Shown: positions 8,645-18,481, numbered from the stretch's first letter. The stretch: 32,705 nucleotides of DNA from Nitrosomonas sp. (GCA_021774195.1 JAJFJJ010000136.1:1-32705); one strand, 5' to 3'. The notes: a model not told the origin generated them from the sequence alone. Numbers and translations are program-made.

Positions 8645-9795
8645 AGAGATTTTCCATAGATACGGTAACGTTTGTATTGCTTGCTGCCAATATGATTAAG
8701 AATACTACGCATGGCGTTGTTATCCTCAAGAATCCATGACATTTCAACTTCTTTAAGACCTCGAGTAAAACCGGCTTTTCTCGGTGCATCAATCACCAAA
8801 CATGCCAATGCAATACCTAGCGTAGTATTGTGAAATTGTTTTCTTACCCCCATTAACGGGATGCGCCCGGTACTGATGTCATTTTTTTTGATTCGATTAA
8901 TGAGTTTAAAAAAGCCGAATGGAAATAAATTTCCGTTTAATTCAGTCAGAACTTCGTTTAAGTTAGGCAGGGCCACCATAAAAGCAGCGGGTTCTCCATT
9001 CACTTCGGCGATTTGAATATATTCATCAGGCACCAATAGTCGCAGGCTATTTCCCAATTCTTTAAATTCCATCTCGGTAAATGGTAGAAACCCCCAGTTT
9101 TCTGACCAAGCATCGTTGAAGATATCGCGTAAAATTTCCATTTCTTCATGGAATTTATTTCGTCTGATCGGACGAATGTTAATTTGTGACGCAAATTTAT
9201 TAATCAGTGCCTGCATGAATTTGGGCATTTCAAAGTCAACTTTGGTCCAATAAGCCAACAAATCCTTAACGGGATGATAATCTTGTTCTTCCAATAAACG
9301 ACTGTACCATGACGGGGAGTGTGGCATCATAATTACTGGAGGTGTATCAAATCCGTCGACCAATACGCCGCATTCTTGATTGATGGACAGATTAAATGGG
9401 CCGCTAATCTGACGGATTTCATGAGAAGCGAGCCAAACTTCTGCGTGTGACATAAGTGCGGCGCATACACTTGAGTTATCGATACACTCGAATGATCCAA
9501 AATGACCACTATCTTTGCCATACCGCGCTTGGTGTAAGGTGTCAATTTGGGCGCTAATTCTACCGACTGGCTGATTGTCTTGATAAGCCACCCAAGCTTG
9601 CCATTTGCCATGTTTAAAATAGGGGTTACATTTAGAGAAGTGAAATCGACGCTCTAATCGTAACGGGGGAACCCACAGCGGATCGTTAGCATAAATATGC
9701 CATGGCACATTAATAAATTGGCTCATGTCTCGATAGGACATGACCGGATGAACCGCCAGTGAGTTAGAAACGAGCGAACTGGTTTTATTATTCAT
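8641..9795 (-). CDS. GNAT-like acyltransferase family protein (YghO-like)
   Basis: 384 residues. The sequence fits a conserved but poorly characterised family of long GNAT-fold proteins. It shows an N-terminal segment with NVPWHIYANDPLWVPPLR, a half with QPVGRISAQIDTLHQ that reads like the acetyl-CoA-binding strand-helix region, GPFNLSINQECGVLVDGFDT, and a second half ending in GFTRGLKEVEMSWILEDN. From memory E. coli YghO is a relative, and some members lie next to sphingolipid synthesis genes. The reaction is unknown. It is translated with the NTP-transferase gene just downstream (4-bp overlap), so the two probably act together. The ATG at 9795 was kept because downstream ATGs would delete conserved sequence. 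No strong Shine-Dalgarno is visible. Confidence 0.72.
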   Translation of the reverse strand: MNNKTSSLVSNSLAVHPVMSYRDMSQFINVPWHIYANDPLWVPPLRLERRFHFSKCNPYFKHGKWQAWVAYQDNQPVGRISAQIDTLHQARYGKDSGHFGSFECIDNSSVCAALMSHAEVWLASHEIRQISGPFNLSINQECGVLVDGFDTPPVIMMPHSPSWYSRLLEEQDYHPVKDLLAYWTKVDFEMPKFMQALINKFASQINIRPIRRNKFHEEMEILRDIFNDAWSENWGFLPFTEMEFKELGNSLRLLVPDEYIQIAEVNGEPAAFMVALPNLNEVLTELNGNLFPFGFFKLINRIKKNDISTGRIPLMGVRKQFHNTTLGIALACLVIDAPRKAGFTRGLKEVEMSWILEDNNAMRSILNHIGSKQYKRYRIYGKSL

Positions 9796-9951
9796 AGCAA
9801 ATAAAAGGGAGAATAAATAAAACGGAAAGGCTTAATCTGTTTATGTGTCAGGAATAGCGCAGCACATTATAGAGGAAATTTATTGTTTTTCCTGTTAAGC
9901 CCTCGGACAAAGCACTCTGTACAACTGAAAGAATTCTTAAAATAAGCTTAT

Positions 9952-10131
9952 GGCCACCTCTAAAAATCCATATTTGCGAGCATCCGCAAAGCGAATTGCC
10001 TGCTTACCCCGTTTCGTTACAATACTTCGTTGTTCACAAAAAATGTTTTCTTACGTATCAATCATATGCTGCGGCAACATTTTTTGTTCTCGCCTTGTCT
10101 TGTTTAAAACTCTGAATTTTTAGAGATGCCC
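9952..10131. mobile_element. 180-bp MITE-like element with TTAT target duplication
   Basis: The left end GGCCACCTCTAAAAATCCA (9952-9970) matches the reverse complement of the right end (10113-10131) at 16 of 19 positions. TTAT flanks it on both sides (9948-9951 and 10132-10135). Inside, ACAAAAAATGTT and AACATTTTTTGT form perfect 12-bp arms around a loop. It has no coding capacity. The right-hand TTAT contains the stop codon of the gene at 10132-10590. It fills most of the 336-bp gap 9796-10131. The remaining bases (9796-9951) show nothing I can name. Confidence 0.7.
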
Positions 10132-10590
10132 TTATGTTTTTGTATGGTCCAACAAATCTGTGACAAGTTTATGGAAAACTACTTTGGGGTCAGGTTCTGT
10201 AGCAAAATCCTCATCGGATGAACGAACAGGGTCGCACTGTTCATCAGTAATGTTACGACAAAAGTCGCAATAAGAATTCCACGCGGTATTGTAGCTAAGT
10301 AGCTTATCTTGCGGTAGAAATACCCTTAATACTTCGAAGTTTTGCTGCATTTCAGGCAAACGGGAACACAAGTATGTATTAACATTCTTTGGCCAACAAA
10401 TATGTCTGGGGTACATATTCGCAAGTTCTGTCTCAATTGTGTATCGAAAGTTTGCAATCGCATTCTCGCGACGTTTGCGGTTTAGTACTTCAACAAATAA
10501 GGCAACTACGCCGAGCATCCCAAATAAAAGGAATGGCCACAGTGGCACGTTCTCAAAATAGGCAGTTAGTTGATCTAAATTTTCGCTCAA
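10132..10590 (-). CDS. Small membrane-anchored protein of unknown function
   Basis: 152 residues. I do not recognise a named family. One N-terminal membrane helix (about residues 16-33, LWPFLLFGMLGVVALFVEVL) is followed by a basic NRKRRE stop-transfer segment and a soluble domain of about 110 residues. That domain contains ANFRYTIETELANMYP, CWPKNVNTYL, VLRVFLPQDK and AWNSYCDFC. The helix followed by basic residues suggests the domain faces the cytoplasm. The only reasonable start is TTG at 10588-10590, since no ATG precedes the helix; an AGAG stretch lies about 9 nt upstream. The stop codon TAA sits in the target duplication of the element at 9952-10131. It may therefore be a natural end or one slightly altered by insertion. 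Confidence 0.65.
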   Translation of the reverse strand: MSENLDQLTAYFENVPLWPFLLFGMLGVVALFVEVLNRKRRENAIANFRYTIETELANMYPRHICWPKNVNTYLCSRLPEMQQNFEVLRVFLPQDKLLSYNTAWNSYCDFCRNITDEQCDPVRSSDEDFATEPDPKVVFHKLVTDLLDHTKT

Positions 10591-10957
10591 GGGTGACTCT
10601 CTATTAAAAATATATATGGGTTTGTCAAATACGAGGCATTAATCATATCTTAAAATGCCTCATAACCTAATCATGCATCTTGCCATAGTCGCGACTATGT
10701 ATCAATATAGTGCAGCTTTGAAAATTGAGATTTGATCCTAACTGCTGTGTTGCGAAAAAACTTTTTGTTTACATATTAAGTCTGTGCTGTAAAACTTTTC
10801 CCGTGCAATGTATTTAGGCGACCCCTGAATATTTAGAAACGCACTATGAGAATATTACTTCAACCAGATATCTTTTGCTGATTTCTTGATTATTTTTAGT
10901 TGTGATTAATAAACAAAATAAAGGTAGTAGACAAACTCTACTAGAAAACGAGACAAA
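10591..10957. other. Divergent intergenic region upstream of ggt
   Basis: This 367-bp AT-rich gap separates the divergent 10132-10590 gene from ggt and must hold both promoters, although I cannot assign -35/-10 pairs with confidence. It contains an 8-bp inverted repeat GAGGCATT/AATGCCTC (10633-10661), a perfect 16-bp palindrome (10684-10699), and TAGTAG/CTACTA (10925-10943) just before the ggt start. The last pair could hide the translation start in a weak hairpin. No ORF is supported here. Confidence 0.55.
10684..10699. promoter_or_regulatory. Perfect 16-bp palindrome, candidate operator
   Basis: CATAGTCGCGACTATG is an exact inverted repeat lying between two divergent genes, the usual setting for a dimeric regulator site. 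No regulator gene is adjacent and no second copy was seen in the window. The function is inferred from symmetry and position only. Confidence 0.4.
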
Positions 10958-12652
10958 ATGACGCGCCTTAACCGAAACACTTTTTTGCTGAAACAACTCG
11001 GGCTATGTTGTCTTTTCTTCATACTGTCATTTCCAATTTATGCTGAAAATAGTCAGAAATATTCAGCAGCGGTTGTTTCTGCGCACCCATTGGCGACTAA
11101 AGCAGGGGAAGCGATTCTGGCACAAGGTGGCAATGCATTTGATGCTGCTGTGGCGGTCACAGCAGCACTGGCTGTGGTTGAACCTTACGCGTCGGGTTTG
11201 GGTGGCGGTGGTTTTTGGTTGTTGTATCGCGCAAAGGATCAGCAAAGCATCATGATTGATGGCCGTGAAACAGCGCCAGGCAAAGCGTCTGCAAACATGT
11301 ATTTAGATCAGTCATTGGAACCGATCAAAGGCGCATCACTGAATGGTCCTAAAGCTGCTGCAATACCGGGTACACCTGCTGCCTTGGCGCATATCACTAA
11401 AAAATACGGGCAACTTTCATTGATGAAAAACATTACACCGGCAATTGATTTGGCGCGTGAAGGTTTTCAGTTAGATCAACGTTTTGCCCGTGCGATTCAA
11501 CATAATCAAGAGAAGTTAGCAGCGTATTCGGTAACTGACGCAATTTTTTTGCCTGCTGGCAAGGCCCCTGACGCCGGCATCTTGCTTCGCCAGCCGCAAT
11601 TGGCGTCGACTTTAACCATGCTTGCCGAACAAGGCCATGACGGGTTTTATAAAGGTGCTGTTGCTGAGGAGATGGTACGTGCGGTGAAGCAGGGTGGCGG
11701 TATTTGGCAAATAAATGATTTGTCCGAATATCGTATTGTTGAACGTAAACCGACGCAATTTACTTATCGTGATACAAAAATCACATCCGCTACGTTACCT
11801 TCAGCTGGAGGTCTGACATTAGCGCAAAGTCTCAACATCCTTGAACAATTTTCAATTACAGAACTTCCCGCGGGAGATCAAGCCCATTTGATTGCCGAAG
11901 CGTTACGTTTTTCCTATAAAGATCGGGTTGAATTATTGGGTGATCGAGATTTTGTTTCGATTCCTGAAAAAATGCTGGAAAGTAAAGGTTATGCGGCCAA
12001 ACGTGCTGCACAGATTGATATCAACAAAGCGGGTTTAAGTGTAAATCGTAAAGATGAGCTTAATGAAGGCACTGAAACCACGCACTTCTCTATTGTTGAT
12101 CAATATGGGAATCGAGTTGCCGCAACGATGAGTATAAATACATTCTTTGGTTCGGGGTTTGTCGCAGGAAAAACGGGCGTGTTATTGAATAATGAAATGG
12201 ACGATTTCTCCATGGGTGAGAATATTCCGAATATCTTTGGTTTGTACGGTTCTGCGGCCAATACTATAGCCCCTGGTAAACGCCCATTATCGAGCATGTC
12301 GCCTACTTTTGTGGAGAATAAAGACGGTATATTGATTGTCGGCACACCCGGAGGGTCGCGCATCATCAGTATGCTTTTACTGGCTATTCATCAGTTTGTA
12401 GATCATAAACAGACGGATGCCAATAAACTGGTTTCTACCCCTCGGTTTCATCATCAATATTTACCTGATCAGATTTATATTGAACCAGATTCCTATGAAC
12501 AAGACTGGATTATGCATCTAAAGCGGAAAGGCCATGAAGTAGAAACGGCAAACCGAAAATGGGGTAATATGCAATTAATTTATATCGATAAAAACAGTCG
12601 ACAATCCTATGTAGCCAATGATCCGCGTGGCCTTTTTGTTACACATTATTAA
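10958..12652 (+). CDS. ggt: Gamma-glutamyltranspeptidase
   Basis: 564 residues. This periplasmic enzyme cleaves or transfers the gamma-glutamyl group of glutathione and related peptides. Residues 1-30 are a signal peptide ending FPIYA. The family landmarks are clear: AVVSAHPLATKAGEAILAQ, GGNAFDAAVA, SGLGGGGFW, and the autocleavage site GTE/TTHFSIVD. There Thr374 should become the N-terminal nucleophile of the small subunit. Later come NNEMDDFS, KRPLSSMSPT and GTPGGSRII, the gamma-glutamate-binding and oxyanion regions of E. coli GGT. The length is close to that of the E. coli enzyme. It appears to stand alone: 126 bp separate it from xseB, and no partner gene is coupled to it. The ATG at 10958 is supported by the signal peptide that begins there. 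Confidence 0.97.
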   Translation: MTRLNRNTFLLKQLGLCCLFFILSFPIYAENSQKYSAAVVSAHPLATKAGEAILAQGGNAFDAAVAVTAALAVVEPYASGLGGGGFWLLYRAKDQQSIMIDGRETAPGKASANMYLDQSLEPIKGASLNGPKAAAIPGTPAALAHITKKYGQLSLMKNITPAIDLAREGFQLDQRFARAIQHNQEKLAAYSVTDAIFLPAGKAPDAGILLRQPQLASTLTMLAEQGHDGFYKGAVAEEMVRAVKQGGGIWQINDLSEYRIVERKPTQFTYRDTKITSATLPSAGGLTLAQSLNILEQFSITELPAGDQAHLIAEALRFSYKDRVELLGDRDFVSIPEKMLESKGYAAKRAAQIDINKAGLSVNRKDELNEGTETTHFSIVDQYGNRVAATMSINTFFGSGFVAGKTGVLLNNEMDDFSMGENIPNIFGLYGSAANTIAPGKRPLSSMSPTFVENKDGILIVGTPGGSRIISMLLLAIHQFVDHKQTDANKLVSTPRFHHQYLPDQIYIEPDSYEQDWIMHLKRKGHEVETANRKWGNMQLIYIDKNSRQSYVANDPRGLFVTHY

Positions 12653-12778
12653 AATTGACGATCTGTTTATCAATACTTAAATCTAAAATAGAATTGACCT
12701 GATGCAGCTAATTGCGTTATTTTTAACGGTTTTAATATTCTGGCGCTGAAAGCAGCGTTTATTTTGTAAGCTCGGTTT

Positions 12779-13033
12779 ATGTCAAAATCTTCCAAAAGTA
12801 GTCAAATACCCCAACCAGAAAGTTATGAAGCAGCTGCTACAGAATTAGAGCAAATTGTTACTACCATGGAAACGGGCGATTTATCGTTAGAAGAATCATT
12901 GTCGGCATATAAACGTGGCGCAGAATTGTTACAATATTGCCAAAATAAGCTACAAGGCGCTCAACAACAAATACAAATATTGGAAGCAGATATGTTAAAA
13001 AACTTTAAAGTGACTGAAATTGATGACCAGTGA
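12779..13033 (+). CDS. xseB: Exodeoxyribonuclease VII small subunit
   Basis: 84 residues, normal size. XseB binds XseA to form exonuclease VII, which degrades single-stranded DNA in either direction. The sequence has YEAAATELEQIVTTMETGDLSLEESL and AYKRGAELLQYCQNKLQGAQQQI, the conserved two-helix family pattern. It opens the operon xseB-ispA-dxs-folE2 and overlaps ispA by 11 bp. This is a standard arrangement in gammaproteobacteria. xseA is not in the window. Confidence 0.96.
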   Translation: MSKSSKSSQIPQPESYEAAATELEQIVTTMETGDLSLEESLSAYKRGAELLQYCQNKLQGAQQQIQILEADMLKNFKVTEIDDQ

Positions 13034-13916
13034 CTTCCAAAGTTGGGCAAAAGATCGTCAGACTAAAATCGAGAATTACCTTGAATCTAGGCTCCCAGCA
13101 TTAAATTTCGTACCAGAGCGTTTACATAATGCCATTCGATATTCTGTTTTAGGTGGCGGTAAGCGTGTTCGGCCATTACTCGCGTTTGCTGCAGGCGAAC
13201 TGGTTGGGGCTGATAGCGAACGTGTCACTGTCGTCGCTGCTGCGGTTGAATTAATTCATGCTTATTCATTAGTACATGATGATTTACCTTGTATGGATAA
13301 TGATGTGTTGCGGCGAGGCAAGCCAACTTGTCATATTGAGTTTGATGAAGCAACTGCATTATTGACGGGTGATAGCCTGCAAACGCTGGCATTTGAATTG
13401 TTGGCGGAAAAACGTCTGGCGGACTCACCGGAAACACAGCTAAGCATGATCGCACAACTGGCACGTGCATCTGGGTCACGTGGGATGGCCGGTGGGCAGG
13501 CATTTGATCTAGATAGTGTAGGGAAAACATTAACCTTGCCGGAACTGGAGTTTATGCATATCCACAAAACAGGGGCGTTAATTCGCGCTGCTGTGATGTT
13601 GGGCGCTAATTGTGCCAGTCATTTAAATCAGGATCAGCTTGATCAACTAGACCATTTTGCGAAGTGTGTTGGCTTGGCCTTCCAAGTGGTTGATGATTTG
13701 CTTGATGCTGAAGCAACAACGGATACTCTCGGAAAAACGGCCGGTAAAGATGCCGACAATAACAAACCGACTTATGTCAGTATTTTGGGCATTAATCAAG
13801 CGCGTGAATTGGCTGAAAGATTACAACATGATGCGGATCAAGTTTTGGACAGTTTTGGTGCGTCTGCTGTAAGATTACGCCAAGTGACCGATTTTATCGT
13901 CAAGCGCGAATTCTAG
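13023..13916 (+). CDS. ispA: Farnesyl diphosphate synthase (geranyltranstransferase)
   Basis: 297 residues from the ATG at 13023; a TTG one codon upstream is less likely. The enzyme condenses isopentenyl and dimethylallyl diphosphates to farnesyl diphosphate, which feeds undecaprenyl phosphate and quinones. Both aspartate-rich metal sites are present: DDLPCMDND (from residue 86) and DDLLD (224-228). LGGGKRVRP lies near residue 40 and GKTAGKDADNNKPTY follows the second site, as expected for the family. The gene overlaps xseB by 11 bp and precedes dxs by 52 bp. It therefore sits next to the gene for the first enzyme of the pathway that supplies its substrates. Confidence 0.96.
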   Translation: MTSDFQSWAKDRQTKIENYLESRLPALNFVPERLHNAIRYSVLGGGKRVRPLLAFAAGELVGADSERVTVVAAAVELIHAYSLVHDDLPCMDNDVLRRGKPTCHIEFDEATALLTGDSLQTLAFELLAEKRLADSPETQLSMIAQLARASGSRGMAGGQAFDLDSVGKTLTLPELEFMHIHKTGALIRAAVMLGANCASHLNQDQLDQLDHFAKCVGLAFQVVDDLLDAEATTDTLGKTAGKDADNNKPTYVSILGINQARELAERLQHDADQVLDSFGASAVRLRQVTDFIVKREF

Positions 13917-13968
13917 GGAACGATCAGTTTTCTAAGACTTATTTTCTATTTTTTATTTCAGGTTTTGA

Positions 13969-15807
13969 ATGTATCCACTGTTAGATACCATAAATTCTCC
14001 AACCCAGTTACGTGAACTGGATCAAAAGCAATTACCTCAATTTGCCAAAGAATTGCGTGATTTTCTTGTCGAATCGGTTGCGAAAACCGGTGGACATTTG
14101 TCATCCAATTTGGGAACTGTCGAATTAACGGTCGCATTACACTATATTTTTAATACGCCACAAGATCAGTTGGTCTGGGATGTGGGTCATCAGACCTATG
14201 CGCATAAGGTGCTCACAGGAAGACGTAATGGTATGAGCAAGCTACGTATGCAGGGTGGTGTGGCGGGTTTTCCGCGTCGTGATGAAAGTGAATATGATGC
14301 ATTCGGTACAGCACATTCTAGTACGTCTATTAGTGCTGCACTTGGTATGGCCGTAGCCGCACAATTAGAGGGTACGGATCGACGCGCCATTGCGATTATA
14401 GGGGATGGTGCCATGAGTGCCGGTATGGCGTTTGAAGCATTAAATAATGCCGGTGTGATGGATACCAATTTGCTGGTTGTTTTGAACGATAATGATATGT
14501 CGATCTCCCCCCCGGTTGGCGCGCTTAATAATTATCTTGCTAAACTGATGTCTGGCCGTTTTTATGCGACCGCACGCCGTGCCGGTGAGAAAGTGCTAAA
14601 AGTTGTTCCGCCAGTTTTGGAACTAGCCAAACGGGCAGAAGAACACGTGAAAGGTATGGTAACACCTGGTACTTTATTTGAAGAGTTTGGTTTTAACTAC
14701 ATTGGTCCGATTGATGGACATGATCTGGATGTTTTAGTGACAACATTAAGTAATATTAAAAATCTTGATGGTCCTCAGTTCTTACATGTCGTTACTCGAA
14801 AAGGGGCTGGTTACAAAGTAGCGGAAGAGAATCCGATTCTCTATCACGGGGTTGGGAAATTTGACCCGGCTGAAGGGATCATACCGAAACCCGCCGGCAA
14901 ACCTGCTTACACGCAAGTTTTTGGTGACTGGTTATGTGATATGGCAGCCAAAGATTCTCGACTGATTGGTATTACACCGGCCATGCGCGAGGGTTCGGGT
15001 TTGGTAAGATTCTCAAAAGAATACCCTGATCGATATTTTGATGTCGGTATTGCAGAGCAACATGCGGTCACATTTGCTGCAGGTTTGGCTTGTGATGGTT
15101 TGAAACCAGTGGTTGCGATTTATTCGACATTTTTGCAGCGAGCTTATGATCAGTTGATTCATGATGTGGCGATTCAGGATTTACCGGTCGTTTTTGCTAT
15201 CGACCGAGCTGGCCTTGTTGGTGCAGATGGGCCGACACATGCGGGTAGTTTTGACCTGAGTTATTTACGTTGTATTCCTAATATGATTGTTATGGCACCA
15301 GCAGATGAAAATGAGTGTCGGCAAATGCTCTATACCGCGTTTCAATTGGATTCTCCGACGGCAGTACGTTACCCGCGTGGTGTAGGAACAGGTGCCGAAA
15401 TACAAGAAGAAATGCAAGCATTACCGGTTGGGCGTGGAGAAATAAGTCGCCAAGGTAATAAAGTGGCGTTATTGGCTTTTGGCAGTATGTTAGCGCCATG
15501 CTTAGCGGCTGCAGAAGCGTTGGACGCCACAGTTGCCAATATGCGTTTTGTGAAACCGTTAGACGATGACTTAGTGGCCTCGCTTGCAGCAAGCCATGAC
15601 TTGATAATTACAGTTGAAGAGAATACGATCTTAGGTGGTGCTGGAAGTGCTGTTGCTGAATCCTTAAATAGTCAGCAAATTAGTGTTAAGTTGCTTCAGC
15701 TTGGTTTACCCGATGTGTTTATCGACCAGGGTGATCATGCGCAAATGTTGGCGGATTGCGGTCTTGATAAAGATGGCATTATTAAATCCGTACAGTCCCA
15801 TCTCTAA
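13969..15807 (+). CDS. dxs: 1-deoxy-D-xylulose-5-phosphate synthase
   Basis: 612 residues. It joins pyruvate and glyceraldehyde 3-phosphate to give DXP, the entry step of the MEP isoprenoid pathway (also a precursor of thiamine and pyridoxal). The thiamine-diphosphate site [18 protein letters not shown] starts near residue 145, followed by [30 protein letters not shown] and [16 protein letters not shown] are present near the N-terminus. [17 protein letters not shown] marks the transketolase-type pyrimidine domain. The C-terminal domain shows [16 protein letters not shown]. The length is normal and all expected motifs are intact. The product feeds the same pathway as ispG (22818) and ispA. Confidence 0.98.
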   Translation: MYPLLDTINSPTQLRELDQKQLPQFAKELRDFLVESVAKTGGHLSSNLGTVELTVALHYIFNTPQDQLVWDVGHQTYAHKVLTGRRNGMSKLRMQGGVAGFPRRDESEYDAFGTAHSSTSISAALGMAVAAQLEGTDRRAIAIIGDGAMSAGMAFEALNNAGVMDTNLLVVLNDNDMSISPPVGALNNYLAKLMSGRFYATARRAGEKVLKVVPPVLELAKRAEEHVKGMVTPGTLFEEFGFNYIGPIDGHDLDVLVTTLSNIKNLDGPQFLHVVTRKGAGYKVAEENPILYHGVGKFDPAEGIIPKPAGKPAYTQVFGDWLCDMAAKDSRLIGITPAMREGSGLVRFSKEYPDRYFDVGIAEQHAVTFAAGLACDGLKPVVAIYSTFLQRAYDQLIHDVAIQDLPVVFAIDRAGLVGADGPTHAGSFDLSYLRCIPNMIVMAPADENECRQMLYTAFQLDSPTAVRYPRGVGTGAEIQEEMQALPVGRGEISRQGNKVALLAFGSMLAPCLAAAEALDATVANMRFVKPLDDDLVASLAASHDLIITVEENTILGGAGSAVAESLNSQQISVKLLQLGLPDVFIDQGDHAQMLADCGLDKDGIIKSVQSHL

Positions 15808-15860
15808 GTTATCTCAATGTGTTATTTATAAGCGTAACGCTTTGATGAGAAATCAATAAT

Positions 15861-16664
15861 ATGAATAAACAAATCGATTTGCCTATTGCGGATGTGCAAA
15901 GCGCGCCGGATACCCGTCGAATTGCAATTGATCGAGTGGGGATCAAAGCGATACGGCATCCTGTAGTGGTTGCGGATAAAGATGATGGGATGCAACATAC
16001 GGTTGCAGTTTTTAATATGTATGTGAATTTGCCCCATAATTTCAAAGGCACACATATGTCACGTTTTGTGGAAATACTGAATAGTCATGAACGTGAGATT
16101 TCAGTTGAATCTTTTGAAGCGATTCTTCGAGAAATGATTGAAAAATTGGAAACGGATTCCGGTCATATTGAAATGACATTTCCCTACTTTATTGACAAAT
16201 CAGCACCGATTTCAGGCGTTAAAAGTTTACTCGACTATGAAGTAACATTTATTGGTGAGATTAAACAGAATCAATATTTTTTTACGATGAAAGTCGTGGT
16301 GCCGGTAACCAGTTTGTGTCCATGTTCAAAGAAAATATCCGATTATGGTGCGCATAATCAGCGTTCTCATGTCACGATATCAGTTCGAACGAATAGTTTT
16401 ATGTGGATTGAGGACGTGATTAAAATTGCCGAAGATAATGCGTCGTGTGAGTTGTATGGGTTGTTGAAAAGGCCTGATGAAAAATATGTTACCGAGAGAG
16501 CATACGATAATCCGAAGTTTGTCGAAGATATTGTCAGAGATGTTGCAGATGTCTTGAATAAAGATCAACGGATCGATGCTTATGTGGTTGAATCAGAAAA
16601 TTTTGAGTCCATACATAATCATTCCGCTTATGCAATGATTGAACACGACAAGCAGAATAGCTAA
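15861..16664 (+). CDS. folE2: GTP cyclohydrolase FolE2 (type IB)
   Basis: 267 residues. FolE2 converts GTP to dihydroneopterin triphosphate, the first step toward folate. It can work with metals other than zinc, so it often covers for FolE under zinc limitation. The sequence has [30 protein letters not shown], the catalytic region [19 protein letters not shown] (Cys153 and Cys155), and [10 protein letters not shown] near the end. It follows dxs by 53 bp, probably within the same operon, and ends 11 bp from the convergent murJ stop. Whether a second FolE exists elsewhere in the genome cannot be seen. No Zur-like site was recognised upstream. Confidence 0.95.
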   Translation: MNKQIDLPIADVQSAPDTRRIAIDRVGIKAIRHPVVVADKDDGMQHTVAVFNMYVNLPHNFKGTHMSRFVEILNSHEREISVESFEAILREMIEKLETDSGHIEMTFPYFIDKSAPISGVKSLLDYEVTFIGEIKQNQYFFTMKVVVPVTSLCPCSKKISDYGAHNQRSHVTISVRTNSFMWIEDVIKIAEDNASCELYGLLKRPDEKYVTERAYDNPKFVEDIVRDVADVLNKDQRIDAYVVESENFESIHNHSAYAMIEHDKQNS

Positions 16665-16675
16665 TTTAGCGCAAA

Positions 16676-18214
16676 CTACGCAATCTGCTGTCTAGAAAAA
16701 TCTTTCAAACGGAACCCTAACAGCCATAGTGCTGCAAAATAGCTCGACGCACCAATGACGACTACACCAGCCAACCGAATGGCGCGTTCCATGGCTGTGC
16801 TCGTTAACCAAGAAGCATCACTGCCGGATGCAAACCACAATGTCACACCCATAACCGTCAGTGCAGTGACTATTTTTAATAGGAAAATCTGCCAACCAGG
16901 TTGCGGTTGATATATTTCATGACTGCGTAATTTGTAATATAACAATCCTGCATTAATACAAGCACCTAATCCAACAGCAAGTGCTAGTCCGGCGTGTTTT
17001 AAAGGGATAATAAAAGCAAGATTCATCAGTTGTGTAGCAACCAGCGTGATGATCGCTATTTTTACAGGTGTTTTAATATTTTGTCGGGCGTAAAATCCAG
17101 GCGCCAACACCTTCACTAGAATTAACCCACACAGACCAAAGCTATACGCGATTAATGCCTCACGAGTCATCCATACATCGTGATCAGTAAACGCACCGTA
17201 ATGAAACAATGTGGTAATCAATGGTGTTGCCAGTAAGGCGAGTGCAAGTGCGGCAGGGAGTGTTAACAGTACCGTCAGCCGTAAACCCCAGTCTAGCAAA
17301 CGAGAATATTCATCAGTACTGTTCGTATTATAATGCTTGGCCAGTGATGGCAGTAATACAGTACCTAAAGCCACGCCTAACAAACCTGCTGGGAATTCCA
17401 TTAAACGATCTGCGTAATAAAGCCAGGATACGCTACCAGTTATTAACAGTGAAGCAAATATGGTGTTAATCAGCATACTGATCTGCCCAACTGAAACACC
17501 GAATACAGCAGGCCCCATCAATTTGATGATTCGCCAAGCACCTGTATCTCGTGTTCTAAAGCGGATACGCGGCATTAATTTAAGACGCAAAAGGAAGGGG
17601 ATTTGAAATGCCAATTGTAACGCGCCACCAATAAATACCGCCCATGCCAAAGCTAAAACGGGTGGGTCCATGATCGGTGTTAGCCACAAGGCACAACCAA
17701 TAAATGAAAGATTTAAGAATGCTGGCGTGATTGCCGGGACATAAAACTGGCCATAAGTATTCAAAATACCCCCGGCCAAGGAAACTAAGGAAATAAATAA
17801 AATGTATGGAAAAGTAATTTGCAATAACTCGACGGTCAGATCGAATTTCTCTGGGTTGGCTGCAAATCCTGGAGCGCTGGCATAGATTATCCAGGGTGCT
17901 GCAATAATCCCGATGATCGTAATAACAAATAGTGTGATCCCTAACAATTGCGTAATATGATCAATTAACTCACGGGTTTCGACCGGAGTACGGGTGTTTT
18001 TGTACTCGGCTAGAATTGGTACAAAAGCTTGCGCAAAAGCGCCCTCAGCAAATAATCGTCGCAGTAGATTCGGAATACGAAAAGCGACAAAAAAAGCATC
18101 TGTTGCCATCCCCGCACCAAAAATACGTGCGATCATGACATCGCGCAGAAATCCAAGAATCCGGGAAATAAAGGTCATGCTGCTAATCGCAGCGAGGGCT
18201 TTGAGTAATTTCAA
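16676..18214 (-). CDS. murJ: Lipid II flippase MurJ
   Basis: 512 residues. MurJ moves the peptidoglycan precursor lipid II across the inner membrane. The start [21 protein letters not shown] and the run [44 protein letters not shown] match the E. coli protein closely from the first residue. About fourteen hydrophobic helices follow. The start is TTG (18212-18214), and alignment with E. coli from residue 1 supports it over the later ATG. The ribosome-binding site GAGGA (18222-18226, 7 nt upstream) and two bases of the start codon lie in the terminal repeat of a 238-bp palindromic element. Translation of this essential gene therefore appears to use element-derived sequence. Confidence 0.96.
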   Translation of the reverse strand: MKLLKALAAISSMTFISRILGFLRDVMIARIFGAGMATDAFFVAFRIPNLLRRLFAEGAFAQAFVPILAEYKNTRTPVETRELIDHITQLLGITLFVITIIGIIAAPWIIYASAPGFAANPEKFDLTVELLQITFPYILFISLVSLAGGILNTYGQFYVPAITPAFLNLSFIGCALWLTPIMDPPVLALAWAVFIGGALQLAFQIPFLLRLKLMPRIRFRTRDTGAWRIIKLMGPAVFGVSVGQISMLINTIFASLLITGSVSWLYYADRLMEFPAGLLGVALGTVLLPSLAKHYNTNSTDEYSRLLDWGLRLTVLLTLPAALALALLATPLITTLFHYGAFTDHDVWMTREALIAYSFGLCGLILVKVLAPGFYARQNIKTPVKIAIITLVATQLMNLAFIIPLKHAGLALAVGLGACINAGLLYYKLRSHEIYQPQPGWQIFLLKIVTALTVMGVTLWFASGSDASWLTSTAMERAIRLAGVVVIGASSYFAALWLLGFRLKDFSRQQIA

Positions 18215-18450
18215 CCTAGAATCCTCAGTTGGATGGTACTTAGAGTGCGTTGTTGTTTATTTTTGGCAAGGCGCAGTGAGGCGTAATAACTAGTTATTAC
18301 AAAGAATTGCAAAGCAGCAAAAGATAAAGAACGGTGTGCTATAAGCATCATAGCGAGGCTCACCCAAGAGGTGTGTATCATATCAAAAATATTATTCTTA
18401 ATTTCATAAGGTTGTTTGTTTTTGTAGCGATCAACTGAGGATTTTAGGTT
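18213..18450. mobile_element. 238-bp palindromic MITE-like element upstream of murJ
   Basis: The outermost sequences are inverted repeats: AACCTAGAATCCTCAGTTG (18213-18231) and CAACTGAGGATTTTAGGTT (18432-18450), differing at one position. Inside is a perfect 18-bp palindrome GTAATAACTAGTTATTAC (18283-18300). An ORF across it is not coding-like. No clear target duplication is visible. On the minus strand its murJ-proximal end supplies CTGAGGA as a Shine-Dalgarno for the murJ TTG start. Confidence 0.68.
18222..18226 (-). promoter_or_regulatory. murJ Shine-Dalgarno inside an element end
   Basis: The minus strand reads CTGAGGATTCTAGG before the TTG start, giving GAGGA with 7-nt spacing. The other end of the element has the same GAGGATT, so this site belongs to the inverted repeat rather than to ancestral murJ leader sequence. 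Confidence 0.65.
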
Positions 18451-18481
18451 CAATGGTAGTTGGTTATCTTATACAAGTGAT

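Noticed and set aside
18211-18453. 80-residue minus-strand ORF upstream of murJ
   Set aside because: It lies entirely within the 238-bp palindromic element, and its sequence is a translation of inverted repeats with no motif.
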